64,000 nucleotides of DNA, from positions 1 through 64,000 of the forward strand of contig NZ_JAHFZZ010000016.1 in the NCBI RefSeq assembly GCF_018603905.1, written 5' to 3'. The notes below the pieces were generated by a model. That model ran no database searches, had not been told where the DNA came from, and worked only from the letters and a program-made list of their open reading frames with translations. Position numbers and translations under genes: made by a program. The DNA comes from Nonomuraea sp. NEAU-A123. GTDB lineage: Bacteria; Actinomycetota; Actinomycetes; Streptosporangiales; Streptosporangiaceae. The stretch's first letter is position 1. The number at the start of each line of letters is the position of its first letter. This document shows positions 35,133 to 43,611 of this stretch, in pieces.

Positions 35133-37429
35133 GCGGCATCAAGGGCGCTCTTGACCATCCGAGGGGCGATGGGGGTCGCGGTGACGTGCGTGCAGCCGGT
35201 CGCCGCGTCGATCGCGGCGGCCACAGCCGCGGCGACCGCGATGGTCCCGCTTTCCCCCGCACCGCGCACCCCGAGCGGATTGTCGGTGGGTACACCGAGA
35301 TGCCGGATCTGCACCTCCGGAACCTCGCTTGCGCCCGGCAGGCCGTATTCGGCGAACGTCGTCGAGCGCGGGCCGCCATCGGCCCCATAGCGGAACTCCT
35401 CGTACAACGTCCCTCCGAGTCCCTGTGCCACACCGCCGAGCACTTGGCCTTCCACGACAAGCGGGTTGATCTCGACTCCCCCTTCGTGGGCCACCGCATA
35501 ACGCAGCACCCGCGCGATCCCCGTCCCCGGATGCACACCGACGACAGTGGCGTGGACGCCCATGGTCCACGTCACCGTGCGGCAGCGGTACATGCTCGCC
35601 GCGCGCAGCGGTGGTTCGCCTTCCAGCGCTTCTCCCGGCCCGCCGAGCCGCGCGAGTTCACGCCAGCCGGCCGGGTCACGGTCAGGCGCCTGGAAGACCC
35701 CTTCGCGGTAGCCGACCTCGGCCGGATCCGCGCCGGTCGCTCGCGCGTACCGACGCCTGCCGGCGTCCACGAGCTGCGCGGCGGTCTGAGCGACCGCATT
35801 GCCCGCCAGTACGGCGGATCGGCTGGCGAAGGTCCCGATTCCGTGCGCGAGTGATCCGGTGTCGGTGGGCAACACCCGGACCGCTTCCATGGGCAGGGCA
35901 AGGCTTTCCGCGGCGACCTGCGCGAAGCTGGTCTCGTGGCCTTGCCCGGCCGATGCCGCGCCCGTCATCACCTCGATCCGGCCCTGCGGCGTAACAGTGA
36001 GCTGCGCGCTCTCATAAGGGCCGCGCCCGGTGGCCTCCAAGTAGCAGCCGACGCCGTGGCCGATGAGCAGCTCCGGATGCGCGGCTTGTTCCTGCGCCAC
36101 CACGCCGACCGGCAACAGATCCAGGGCGGCGTCCAGGCACGCCCGGTAGTCGCCGCCGTCGTAGACGATCGGCACCCCGTCCCGGTACGGCAATGGCCGC
36201 GGATACGGCAGGTCCTGCGCGGTCAACAGGTTCCGCCGCCGGATCTCGACGTTCGTGAGCCCCAGCCGGCGCGCCGCGGCGTCCAGGCTGCGTTCCAGCA
36301 CGAACGACGCCTCGGGTCGGCCGGCACCCCGGTACTGAGCGACGACAGCCTTGTTGGTGAAGATCCCTCTCCCGCCGACCCGCGCGGCGGGCACACGGTA
36401 CGGCCCGAGGAGGTGAATCGCGGTGTTCGCGACGATCCCCGCGACCCACAAACTGCCCGCGCCGATGTTGACCAGAAAGTCGTCCTCCAGCGCGAGGATT
36501 CGGCCTTCGGCGTCCACCGACAACACGCAGTGGTGGACCTGGTCCCGGCCTTGGGCGGCGGCGGTCAGGTGTTCCTGGCGGTCCTCGACCCACACCAGGT
36601 CCCGTCCGGTCAGCCGGGCCAGCAGCGGCACCAGGATTTCCTCCGGGTACACGTTGGCCTTGGTGCCGAAGCCGCCGCCGACGTCGGGGACGTGCACCCG
36701 TACCTCGTCCGTCGTCCATCCGGTGGCGGCGCAGATCCCGCGCCGGACCATGTGCGGGACCTGGGTGGAGGTCCACACGTCTACTTCGCCCGTGCGATGC
36801 CCGAGCCGGGTGAGCACCCCGCGGCATTCCAACGGCACAGCGCCATGCCGGCCGATCCGGTACGTCTCGGCCACGGTCACCGCGGCCTGGGCGCGAGCCG
36901 AATCCGGGTCGCCGAAGGAGAAGGACAGCGAAGCTGCTTCGTTGCTGGAGAGATGTTCGTGCAGCACGGGCGCCTCGGCGTCGAGCGCGTCTTCCATCTC
37001 GACGACGACCGGCAATGCCGCGTAACCGACGTTCACCAGCTCCGCCGCGTCCTCAGCGAGATACCGGTCCGAGGCGACGACGGCCGCCACAATCTGCCCG
37101 ACATAGTGCACACGCCGGTCGGCCATGACCGCCAGCCGTTGATCGACCATGGTGAAAGCGGTGGCCGCGACGAACTCCGGATCGGGCTCGTGCAACAGCG
37201 CGATGTAATTGTCGCGCAAGCCGAGTTGGCCGGCGGTGAACACGCCGACGACACCCGGCGCCTCCTGCGCGGCGGAGACGTCGATCTGCCGGAGGTCGCC
37301 GTGGGCGATGTCCGAACGGACGAAGACCACGTGATACGCGCCCTGCGCCTGGTCGGCCAGGAACGACCCCTTGCCGGCAAGGAGACGTTCGTCCTCTCTG
37401 CGCGGTACGGACGTGCCGATGAGCGTCAT
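35129..37429 (-). CDS. Molybdenum hydroxylase large subunit, molybdopterin-binding
   Basis: The 766-residue catalytic subunit shows GGGFGTKANVYPEE near residue 235, YRGAGRPEASF near 370, and the C-terminal GVRGAGESG with the Glu expected to activate water at molybdenum. The motif is YRGAGR and not the AYRCSFR loop of true CO dehydrogenase, so this is a hydroxylase of an N-heterocycle or aldehyde. ATG 37429 overlaps the permease stop. In the context of the enamidase and HglS genes, C6 hydroxylation of a pyridine-2-carboxylate is my preferred assignment (inference). Confidence 0.93.
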   Translation of the reverse strand: MTLIGTSVPRREDERLLAGKGSFLADQAQGAYHVVFVRSDIAHGDLRQIDVSAAQEAPGVVGVFTAGQLGLRDNYIALLHEPDPEFVAATAFTMVDQRLAVMADRRVHYVGQIVAAVVASDRYLAEDAAELVNVGYAALPVVVEMEDALDAEAPVLHEHLSSNEAASLSFSFGDPDSARAQAAVTVAETYRIGRHGAVPLECRGVLTRLGHRTGEVDVWTSTQVPHMVRRGICAATGWTTDEVRVHVPDVGGGFGTKANVYPEEILVPLLARLTGRDLVWVEDRQEHLTAAAQGRDQVHHCVLSVDAEGRILALEDDFLVNIGAGSLWVAGIVANTAIHLLGPYRVPAARVGGRGIFTNKAVVAQYRGAGRPEASFVLERSLDAAARRLGLTNVEIRRRNLLTAQDLPYPRPLPYRDGVPIVYDGGDYRACLDAALDLLPVGVVAQEQAAHPELLIGHGVGCYLEATGRGPYESAQLTVTPQGRIEVMTGAASAGQGHETSFAQVAAESLALPMEAVRVLPTDTGSLAHGIGTFASRSAVLAGNAVAQTAAQLVDAGRRRYARATGADPAEVGYREGVFQAPDRDPAGWRELARLGGPGEALEGEPPLRAASMYRCRTVTWTMGVHATVVGVHPGTGIARVLRYAVAHEGGVEINPLVVEGQVLGGVAQGLGGTLYEEFRYGADGGPRSTTFAEYGLPGASEVPEVQIRHLGVPTDNPLGVRGAGESGTIAVAAAVAAAIDAATGCTHVTATPIAPRMVKSALDAA

Positions 37430-38166
37430 CGGACGCGCCGTTCCAGCCGCCACAGCAGCACGGACACCGTGAAGGCGGCCAGGATCAGCAGCAAGATCGT
37501 ACTGACCATCTGCGCGTATTCACCGTGGCTGTATGCCTGCAGCACCACCCGGCCCAGCCCGAAGCGGGTGGCGAAGAACTCCGCGAGGACCACGCCCACC
37601 ACCGCCAAGCTGATCGCGAGCCGGACACCGGTCAGTAGCGGGAGCCGGATCGCCGGCAGCAGGATGTGCACGAACAGTTGCCATTTGCCGGCCTGCACGG
37701 TCCGGCCGAGCTTCCAGTACACCGGCGGGATGCCACGCACGCCCACCGCGACGTTGATCAGCACCGGGAACAGCGCGAAGAGCACACCCATCACGATCTT
37801 GGAGCCGCTCAGGCTGAAAACGGGCAGCAGCACTGGGTACAGCACGATCTTCGGCACGCCGTTGAAGGCGATCAGCAGTGGCTCCAGCCAGGTGCGGGCC
37901 GCGGCCGACAATCCGAGCAGCAACCCGATCGCTCCACCGAGCAAGATTCCGATGATGAACGCCTGCGCCACTGCCTGCGCCGTCTCCCCCACGTCACGCA
38001 GGTACCTCGGGTCGGCGAAGTTCTGCACGAACGCCTCCGCCGTGGCCGCGGGTGACGGGATGACGAAGCTGAGGCCCGAGGAGATCTGCCAGATCGCCGA
38101 CGCCAGCAAGGCCAGAACCACCGCGCCGACGAACTGCGACTGACGAAGCTTGGTGAGCGTGGTCAT
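37426..38166 (-). CDS. ABC transporter permease (SsuC/TauC type)
   Basis: The 246-residue membrane protein has a first helix (FVGAVVLALLASAIWQI) and five further helices. The coupling loop near residue 155 reads GIPPVYWKLGRTVQAGKWQLFVHILLPAI. This is the sulfonate/nitrate/thiamine-precursor permease class. ATG 38166 overlaps the stop of the preceding permease. Two different permeases in one operon suggest a heterodimer. Confidence 0.92.
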   Translation of the reverse strand: MTTLTKLRQSQFVGAVVLALLASAIWQISSGLSFVIPSPAATAEAFVQNFADPRYLRDVGETAQAVAQAFIIGILLGGAIGLLLGLSAAARTWLEPLLIAFNGVPKIVLYPVLLPVFSLSGSKIVMGVLFALFPVLINVAVGVRGIPPVYWKLGRTVQAGKWQLFVHILLPAIRLPLLTGVRLAISLAVVGVVLAEFFATRFGLGRVVLQAYSHGEYAQMVSTILLLILAAFTVSVLLWRLERRVR

Positions 38167-39005
38167 CGACGCCCCCTCAGCAGCACTCGCTCGGCCATCG
38201 CCATCAGGACGGTCAGCAGGACCGAAAGGATCAACACCACGAAGATGTAGGCGAACATGGTCTTGTTGTCGAAGGTCTCGTACAGGTAACGGATGCGGTA
38301 GCCCAGGCCGTTCTGCGCGGTGGTGAACTCCATCGCGATCGACCCGATCAAGGCGTATACGACAGCCAGTCGCAGCCCCGCCACGATCATCGGCGCCGCC
38401 GCCGGGATGGCGATGCCGAACAGCGTCTGCCTGGCGTTGCACTGCAGCGTCCTGGCCAGTTTGAGGTGTACCGGCCGGATGCCCTGCAGGCCGGTACGGG
38501 TGTTGAGCGCCAGCGGAATGGCCGCCATGATCGACGACAGGATGATGATCGACCCGGCGTTGATGCCGACCAGAACGATCATCATCGGGTAGAACAACAC
38601 CAGCGGCACGGCGTAGAACGACACCAGATACGGCTCGAACACCCGGCCCAGCAGCGGAAGTTTCCAGAACACGATGCCCGCGCCGAGGCCGAGTGCGCAG
38701 CCGGCCACAATGGACGCCCCGATCTCCAGGCAGGTCCGGCCGAAGTCGCTCCAGAACCCGCCGGTGCCCAGCAACCCCAGGGTGCTGCCGACCACCTCGG
38801 TGGGCAACGGCAGACCGGTCTGCCTCAGCGCGCCGCTCGCGACACCGATTTGGACAAGGACGAACAGCACGGCGAGCAGCACCGCACTCGCCGCCGCGCT
38901 GCGAACGCCTTGGGGAACACGCTGGGCGGCCCGCCACCGGGCACCCCGCGGTGGAGGCAGGCGCTTGGGGGGCGCCTGCTGACTTGGCTCGATCCCCACC
39001 GCCAT
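38163..39005 (-). CDS. ABC transporter permease (SsuC/TauC type), partner
   Basis: The 280-residue permease has a basic, Pro-rich cytoplasmic N-terminus followed by six helices. The coupling segment QGIRPVHLKLARTLQCNARQTLFGIAIP lies near residue 195. The start is ATG 39005, which shares a base with the ATPase stop (TGATG); a GTG three bases earlier is also possible. It pairs with the permease at 37426. The transporter imports a small organic anion by its family, and the catabolic context points to a heteroaromatic acid. Confidence 0.92.
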   Translation of the reverse strand: MAVGIEPSQQAPPKRLPPPRGARWRAAQRVPQGVRSAAASAVLLAVLFVLVQIGVASGALRQTGLPLPTEVVGSTLGLLGTGGFWSDFGRTCLEIGASIVAGCALGLGAGIVFWKLPLLGRVFEPYLVSFYAVPLVLFYPMMIVLVGINAGSIIILSSIMAAIPLALNTRTGLQGIRPVHLKLARTLQCNARQTLFGIAIPAAAPMIVAGLRLAVVYALIGSIAMEFTTAQNGLGYRIRYLYETFDNKTMFAYIFVVLILSVLLTVLMAMAERVLLRGRR

Positions 39006-39793
39006 CACGCCGTCTCCACGTCCTGGAACCCGCGCATGGATTCCTTCTGCAGCGAGGTCCAGACCCGGTTGTGCAGTTCGTTGAACCGCGGGGAGGACAC
39101 GATCGAGGCGTCGCGCTCGTCCGGCAGGTCGATGTCGATCACGTCGATGACGTGGCCCGGCCGATAGGACATCACCCAGATCTGCTGGCTGAGCAGGATC
39201 GCCTCGGAGATGTCGTGGGTGACGAACAGGACCGTCTGATGTGTCTGCTCCCAGATCCGGCGCACCTCGGCACCCAGGAAGATCCGGGTCTGCTGGTCCA
39301 GCGCGGCGAACGGCTCGTCCATCAGCACCACCCCGGGCTGCAGCGCGAGGGTGCGGGCGAGCGCCACGCGCTGGCGCATGCCGCCGGACAACGTCGCCGG
39401 GTAGGAGTTCTCGAACCCTTTCAGTCCCACGAGTTCGATGGCCGCGGCGGCCTTGGCCGCCCGCTCACCCTTGGACACGCCCGCCATCTGCATGGCGAAC
39501 TCGACGTTCTCGCGGACGTTTCGCCACGGCAGCGTGGAGTCCTCTTGGAACACCACGCCGATGTCACGGTCCGGCCCGGTAACGCGCCGCCCGTTGATGT
39601 CCACGCTGCCGGAGGTGGCCGGCTGCAGGCCGGCGATCACCGCGAGCAGGGTGGACTTCCCGCAGCCGCTGGGACCGACGATGGACACGAAGCTGCGGGG
39701 CGGCACCTGCTGGGTGACGCCGTCGACCGCGATGGTGATCCCACTGGGATGGTCGAACTGGACGTGCACGTCATTGAGGTGGATGCCTTCCAT
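39005..39793 (-). CDS. ABC transporter ATP-binding protein (SsuB/TauB type)
   Basis: This 262-residue ATPase has Walker A GPSGCGKST near residue 42, the Q-loop VVFQEDSTLPW, signature LSGGMRQR near 137, Walker B VVLMDEP near 157, and the switch His in FVTHD. This is the sulfonate/nitrate/taurine importer class. It lies 19 bases after the binding-protein gene and overlaps the first permease. Confidence 0.95.
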   Translation of the reverse strand: MEGIHLNDVHVQFDHPSGITIAVDGVTQQVPPRSFVSIVGPSGCGKSTLLAVIAGLQPATSGSVDINGRRVTGPDRDIGVVFQEDSTLPWRNVRENVEFAMQMAGVSKGERAAKAAAAIELVGLKGFENSYPATLSGGMRQRVALARTLALQPGVVLMDEPFAALDQQTRIFLGAEVRRIWEQTHQTVLFVTHDISEAILLSQQIWVMSYRPGHVIDVIDIDLPDERDASIVSSPRFNELHNRVWTSLQKESMRGFQDVETA

Positions 39794-39812
39794 GGGACCC
39801 CTTGTCGTCTCG

Positions 39813-40790
39813 TCAGAGGGTGGCGCGGACGTTCTCCGGCAGGTACTGCTGGTCCAGCGTCTTGGCCCAGTCGACCGGTTCGGTGAGCTGACCGGCGGCG
39901 ACCATCAGCTTGGACAGGTTGTCCAGCGCCTGGGCGTCGACTTTCAGCGAATAGGCCTTGGCCAGCTCCGGCGTGTCCTTCAGGGCCTTCGCCATGACCT
40001 CCGGCGACACCTTCACCAGCGGGGCCAGCGCCTTGGCCGCCTCGTCGGTGTTGTCCACGACCCACTTGTTGAGGCGTTCGGCCACCGTGAAGAAGGCCTT
40101 GATGTTGTCCGGGTTGTCCGCCGCGTAGTCGGTGTTCACCGCCACCAGGTCGGCGGGCGTGTCACCCAGCTGGTCGCGGGCGGTGACCAGGACCTGGGCG
40201 CCTTCCTTGACCTGCTTGTCGGTGACGAACGGGTGCATCGCCCAGCCCGCGGTGACCTGGCCGGCCTTGGCCGCCGTCCAGTTGTCACCCATGGTGCCCA
40301 CAGCCTGCGACGTCGTGCCGAGCTTCTTCTCCAAGCCCTTGACCAGCAACTCGGTGGACGAACCGGCCGAGGAGAACCCGAGTTTCGCGCCGGTGACCTT
40401 GCGGCCCGACGGCGCGATCCAGTAGAAGTCGTTGACCTGGAACCACGGCGCGACGATCTTCAGGTTCGACCCGGCCTGCCGGGCGGCCAGCAGCACCGAG
40501 GTGTTGCCCGCGATGGCCATGTCCGCGTCGCCGGTGGTCACCACGCGCACCGTGTTGCCGCCGCCACCGCCGTTGTAGAGGTCGACGTCCAGGCCGGCTT
40601 CCTTGAACCAGCCCTTGTCGATGCCCACCTGGAGAATCGCCATGAACGGCAGGCTGTCGGTGCCGGTCGCGGAAATGCTCAACTTGGTGGTGGTGCCGCT
40701 CGTTCCGGAGTCGCTACTCCCGCAGCCGACGAGCAGCAACGCGGCAGCGGCCAGTCCGGCTGCTAGAGGAACAAATCGGCGGTGGCGCAT
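39813..40790 (-). CDS. ABC substrate-binding lipoprotein (NMT1/SsuA type)
   Basis: The 325-residue lipoprotein has signal AAAALLLVGCGSSDSG, with the lipobox Cys near residue 23. The family block DKGWFKEAGLDVDLYNGG is followed by a bilobal binding fold. Such proteins bind sulfonates, nitrate, pyrimidine precursors or aromatic acids. It heads the seven-gene operon that ends with the molybdenum hydroxylase, so it should capture that enzyme's substrate. GGAGG precedes the ATG, and an inverted repeat lies 32 bases upstream. Confidence 0.92.
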   Translation of the reverse strand: MRHRRFVPLAAGLAAAALLLVGCGSSDSGTSGTTTKLSISATGTDSLPFMAILQVGIDKGWFKEAGLDVDLYNGGGGGNTVRVVTTGDADMAIAGNTSVLLAARQAGSNLKIVAPWFQVNDFYWIAPSGRKVTGAKLGFSSAGSSTELLVKGLEKKLGTTSQAVGTMGDNWTAAKAGQVTAGWAMHPFVTDKQVKEGAQVLVTARDQLGDTPADLVAVNTDYAADNPDNIKAFFTVAERLNKWVVDNTDEAAKALAPLVKVSPEVMAKALKDTPELAKAYSLKVDAQALDNLSKLMVAAGQLTEPVDWAKTLDQQYLPENVRATL

Positions 40791-40821
40791 GAGGACCTCC
40801 TAGGCGGGGGTAGATTTAATA

Positions 40822-40839
40822 AAGTAGACGTTCCTACTT
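40822..40839. promoter_or_regulatory. Inverted repeat AAGTAG-N6-CTACTT before the transport/hydroxylase operon
   Basis: The repeat lies 32 bases upstream of the binding-protein start, next to the AT-rich tract TTTAATAAAG (40815-40824). A single AAGTAG half-site beside a similar tract occurs upstream of the LLM oxidoreductase (42164-42169). It is the best candidate operator for the GntR regulator of this island. Binding is not shown. Confidence 0.5.
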
Positions 40840-41136
40840 CTGAATGCGACATACTGCATGTAACGAGCATGTAACGGGACGTTTCCTGCCTGCGAGAATC
40901 ACGCCAAGTGCGGCGGCAGCGCAGACGACCCCCGTCAGAAGGCCAGGGCTGACGAGCACCCGCTCCCAGCCCGCCGCCTCAGCGGAAGTGTGGTCGGCCA
41001 CCAAGGGCCGCGGAGGCGCCGGGGGCGGTGTCCGGCCCGGAGCCACCGGCGTCGAACGGGCTGAGCGCAGTGCCGGCGGGGCGCCGGGAGCCGAGCTGCC
41101 CGGCGCTGGGAACATACCGCTGTCCTGGGGTTTCAT
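40834..41136 (-). CDS. Small predicted membrane protein, coupled to the LLM oxidoreductase
   Basis: This 100-residue open frame starts at an ATG overlapping the LLM gene stop by ATGA, the same coupling seen throughout the island. It has a Pro/Ala-rich N-terminal half, then one hydrophobic helix at about residues 66-84 (LLTGVVCAAAALGVILAG) followed by RKRP and a short tail. That is a single-pass, perhaps tail-anchored layout. I do not recognise a family. The CoxG-like protein nearby also ends in a membrane helix, so the two may place the pathway enzymes at the membrane. The frame could be spurious, but overlap and helix argue for a real gene. Confidence 0.5.
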   Translation of the reverse strand: MKPQDSGMFPAPGSSAPGAPPALRSARSTPVAPGRTPPPAPPRPLVADHTSAEAAGWERVLVSPGLLTGVVCAAAALGVILAGRKRPVTCSLHAVCRIQK

Positions 41137-42134
41137 CCCAGCGACGCACAGATCTCAGCGAACTGGGTGATCGTCTCGGTCTTGCTCTGGCCTGGCCGGA
41201 CGAACGGCACGATCGAGATCTGGTCCACGCCCATGGCGTGGATCTGCTTGACCCGCTCGCGGCACTCGGCGGGCGTGCCGGCCAGCGCGAACAGGTCCAC
41301 CAGGGTGTCCGGGACCAGGTCGGCGTGGTCGGCCTCCGTGTCCATGTGGTGGTAGTAGTCGTAGCTCTGCCGGATGCGGTCGACCGCGTCCTGCAACTCC
41401 GGGTCGATCTCCGCGGGCAGCGGCCGGATCACCACGCGCGACACATGCGCCCGCACCAGGTCACGCGCTTCCTTCGGGTCTTCTTGGATAGCGGTCGGTG
41501 TCCACAGGACGATCCGCAGGTCGGCCAGGGTGCGACCGCTCGCCTTCGCGCCCTTTTCGATCTGCTTCAGCGCGCCTTCGATGAACTGCGGGGCGGTGCC
41601 CACCAGCACGATCACGCCGTCGGCCACGCGCCCGGACATCTCGAGGATCTTCGGCGCGGACGCGGCGATGTAGATCGGGATCGGGGTCGGCTCGGTCAGG
41701 TAGTTCAGGTGGAAGTCCGCGCCGCTGGAGGCTTCCTTGACGCTCTCGCCCCGGAAAAGGGTGCGCAGCTCTTCGATCGCGTGCTCGAGTTCGGCCAGCT
41801 TGAGGGGCTTGAGGCCCATGGTCCGCAACGACGAGTCGCCGGTGCCGATGCCCAGCGCGACCCGGCCGCCGGTGAATTCCGCCAGGGTCGCCCACTGGGA
41901 TGCCAGCAGCGATCGGTGCCTGGTCACGGCGTTCGTGACGCCCGTACCGAATACGATCCGCTCGGTACCCACCGCCGCGGCGCCCATCGTGATACCGGAC
42001 TCCCGCCAGATGTTCTGTGAGTCTCCGAACCACACGTTGTCGTAGCCGAGACCCTCTGCGAGCTGGACATACTCCCGGATCGCGCCGACCGGTTCGGTCG
42101 GGAAAAGGCCCACACCCTTGCTGATGTTGCTCAC
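41133..42134 (-). CDS. LLM-class, F420-type flavin-dependent oxidoreductase
   Basis: The 333-residue TIM-barrel protein has LLM-family blocks: LAEGLGYDNVWFGDS near residue 28, GTGVTNAVTRHRSLLA near 68, GGRVALGIGTGDSS near 95, and a C-terminal GTPAECRERVKQI. These are typical of F420-dependent enzymes related to MER. GTG 42134 is preceded by GGAGG. In actinobacteria, F420H2 enzymes of this class reduce activated rings and enoates, so it could reduce the 6-oxo-pyridine ring here. Use of FMN as a monooxygenase is the alternative. It is divergent from the CoxG-like gene. Confidence 0.88.
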   Translation of the reverse strand: MSNISKGVGLFPTEPVGAIREYVQLAEGLGYDNVWFGDSQNIWRESGITMGAAAVGTERIVFGTGVTNAVTRHRSLLASQWATLAEFTGGRVALGIGTGDSSLRTMGLKPLKLAELEHAIEELRTLFRGESVKEASSGADFHLNYLTEPTPIPIYIAASAPKILEMSGRVADGVIVLVGTAPQFIEGALKQIEKGAKASGRTLADLRIVLWTPTAIQEDPKEARDLVRAHVSRVVIRPLPAEIDPELQDAVDRIRQSYDYYHHMDTEADHADLVPDTLVDLFALAGTPAECRERVKQIHAMGVDQISIVPFVRPGQSKTETITQFAEICASLG

Positions 42135-42212
42135 GCTGCCTCCAAGTGTATTCTTTATAAAAAAAGTAGCAGAGGCTCCTCGCTGAGGCGAGGCTTGCGG
42201 AGGGAGTGCAGC

Positions 42213-42842
42213 GTGCGGCTGGTCAATACGTTCGATGTCCCAGCGCCTCTGGCCGCGGCCTGGCCGGTGATGACCGACATCGAGCGGTTGGTGTCCTGCG
42301 TCCCCGGCGCCGCACTCGACAGCCACGAAGGCGACGCCTACCGCGGCCACGTCAGCGTCCGGGTCGGACCGGTGAACCTGCGGTTCGCCGGCACGGCCGA
42401 GGTCACCAGCGTCGACCCCGGCACGCACACACTGGCGATACGGGCATCAGCCAGGGATCATCGGGGCCAAGGCGGGCTGACCGCCGTGGTCACGGTGACA
42501 CTCGCCGCCGCCGCCGGAGAACGCACCACTGTGGACGTCCGCACCGACGTCGATCTCACCGGCAAGGTCGCCCAGTACGGCGCGGGCATGATCGAGAAGG
42601 TCAGCGGCCGGATCGTGCGGCAGTTCGCGGCCCGGCTGGAACAGCAGTTCGCCGGCGCGATGACCGGCGCCCGATCACCAGCCCCGCAACAGTTCAGCGC
42701 CGGGCACGACCGACCGGCGAGCAATCTGTTCAAAGTGCTGGCGCCGGTAGCCGGCGCCGCGTTGGGCGCCTTCCTGCTCGGGTTCGCCTGCCGGCGAGCG
42801 TTGGACCAGCAGACCATCCGCCCGCACGCGGCGCGGAACTAG
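42213..42842 (+). CDS. CoxG-like SRPBCC protein with C-terminal membrane helix
   Basis: The 209-residue protein starts at GTG 42213 with GGGAG six bases upstream. Residues 1-145 form the SRPBCC fold of the CO-dehydrogenase subunit G family (FDVPAPLAAAWPVMTDIERLVSCVPGA, KVAQYGAGMIEKVSGRI). A linker of about 30 residues follows, then a hydrophobic helix at about 180-198 (LAPVAGAALGAFLLGF) and a basic tail. CoxG proteins attach molybdenum hydroxylases to the membrane and help pass electrons to quinone. The same role with the L/M/S enzyme of this island is likely. Confidence 0.88.
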   Translation: MRLVNTFDVPAPLAAAWPVMTDIERLVSCVPGAALDSHEGDAYRGHVSVRVGPVNLRFAGTAEVTSVDPGTHTLAIRASARDHRGQGGLTAVVTVTLAAAAGERTTVDVRTDVDLTGKVAQYGAGMIEKVSGRIVRQFAARLEQQFAGAMTGARSPAPQQFSAGHDRPASNLFKVLAPVAGAALGAFLLGFACRRALDQQTIRPHAARN

Positions 42843-42867
42843 GCCGTCACATGAGCGACCATGACGA

Positions 42868-43566
42868 TCACTTGCCGTCCCCCAGCAGGCTGCGCAGGTG
42901 CGCCACCGAATCGCCGCGGTGCAGGTTCAGCAGGCGCACGGTCTGGCTGACGTCGTGGGCGAACGCGGCTTCGAGGATCGCCTGATGATCGTCGTTGACC
43001 GTCTCGGCGTTGAACCTGTCGCCGAAGTAGAGCTGCCGGTACGGGTCGGTGCTGTCCCAGAGCTGGCTCACGGTGCGCACGGCGCGGTGCAGCCCGCTCG
43101 GCTCGAACAGCTGGAAGTGAAACCGCCGGTTCTGCTCGTTGACCGTGGTCATGTCGGACTCGGCGGCGGCCTTGGCGATCTTGGCCATCGCGTCCTCCAT
43201 CGCGGCGAGCTCGGCGCGGCCCAGCCGCGGGATGCTGGCGCGGACCAGCCCTGTCTCCAGCCATTCGCGCATGTCGTAGATCTCGATGAGCTCGGCGATG
43301 GTCAGCCGCGTGACACGGAACCCGTGGTGCGGCAGATAGGTGACGTGCCCTTCGCCCTCGAGCATCTTCAGCGCCTCACGCACCGGCACTCGGCTCATGT
43401 TGAACCGTTCGGCGATCTCGTCCTGGCGGATCGCGGTGCCGGGCGCCAGCTCACCGTTGATCACCATCTTACGCAGCTCGGCCAGAACTGCCTGGTGGGC
43501 AGTGGTCGGCCGGACGTACGCCTCCCCGTTGGCACGAACCACGCCGGCTCCACCCTCGTTGCTCAC
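42868..43566 (-). CDS. GntR-family regulator with FCD domain
   Basis: The 232-residue protein has a winged HTH at about residues 20-90 (GTAIRQDEIAERFNMSRVPVREALKMLEGEG) and an all-helical FCD ligand domain. The FCD His/Asp metal ligands are suggested by RRFHFQLF and the later H. GTG 43566 lies directly before the divergent catabolic operon. FCD regulators usually sense small organic acids, so it should respond to an intermediate of the island's pathway and control the three promoters around it. Confidence 0.92.
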   Translation of the reverse strand: MSNEGGAGVVRANGEAYVRPTTAHQAVLAELRKMVINGELAPGTAIRQDEIAERFNMSRVPVREALKMLEGEGHVTYLPHHGFRVTRLTIAELIEIYDMREWLETGLVRASIPRLGRAELAAMEDAMAKIAKAAAESDMTTVNEQNRRFHFQLFEPSGLHRAVRTVSQLWDSTDPYRQLYFGDRFNAETVNDDHQAILEAAFAHDVSQTVRLLNLHRGDSVAHLRSLLGDGK

Positions 43567-43611
43567 GTTAATAGTTTATACGAACCATCCTCTCATCTCG
43601 CGGAGCCATAC

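Noticed and set aside
35129..37429. Annotation of the Mo hydroxylase as aerobic carbon monoxide dehydrogenase, suggested by the CoxL/M/S/G-like set.
   Set aside because: The active-site loop reads YRGAGR and not AYRCSFR, and the operon carries an organic-anion importer and enamide chemistry. Accessory coxDEF genes are absent here.
40844..41170. A plus-strand frame opposite the small membrane protein.
   Set aside because: The minus-strand frame has start/stop coupling and a clear hydrophobic helix; the plus-strand product has neither.
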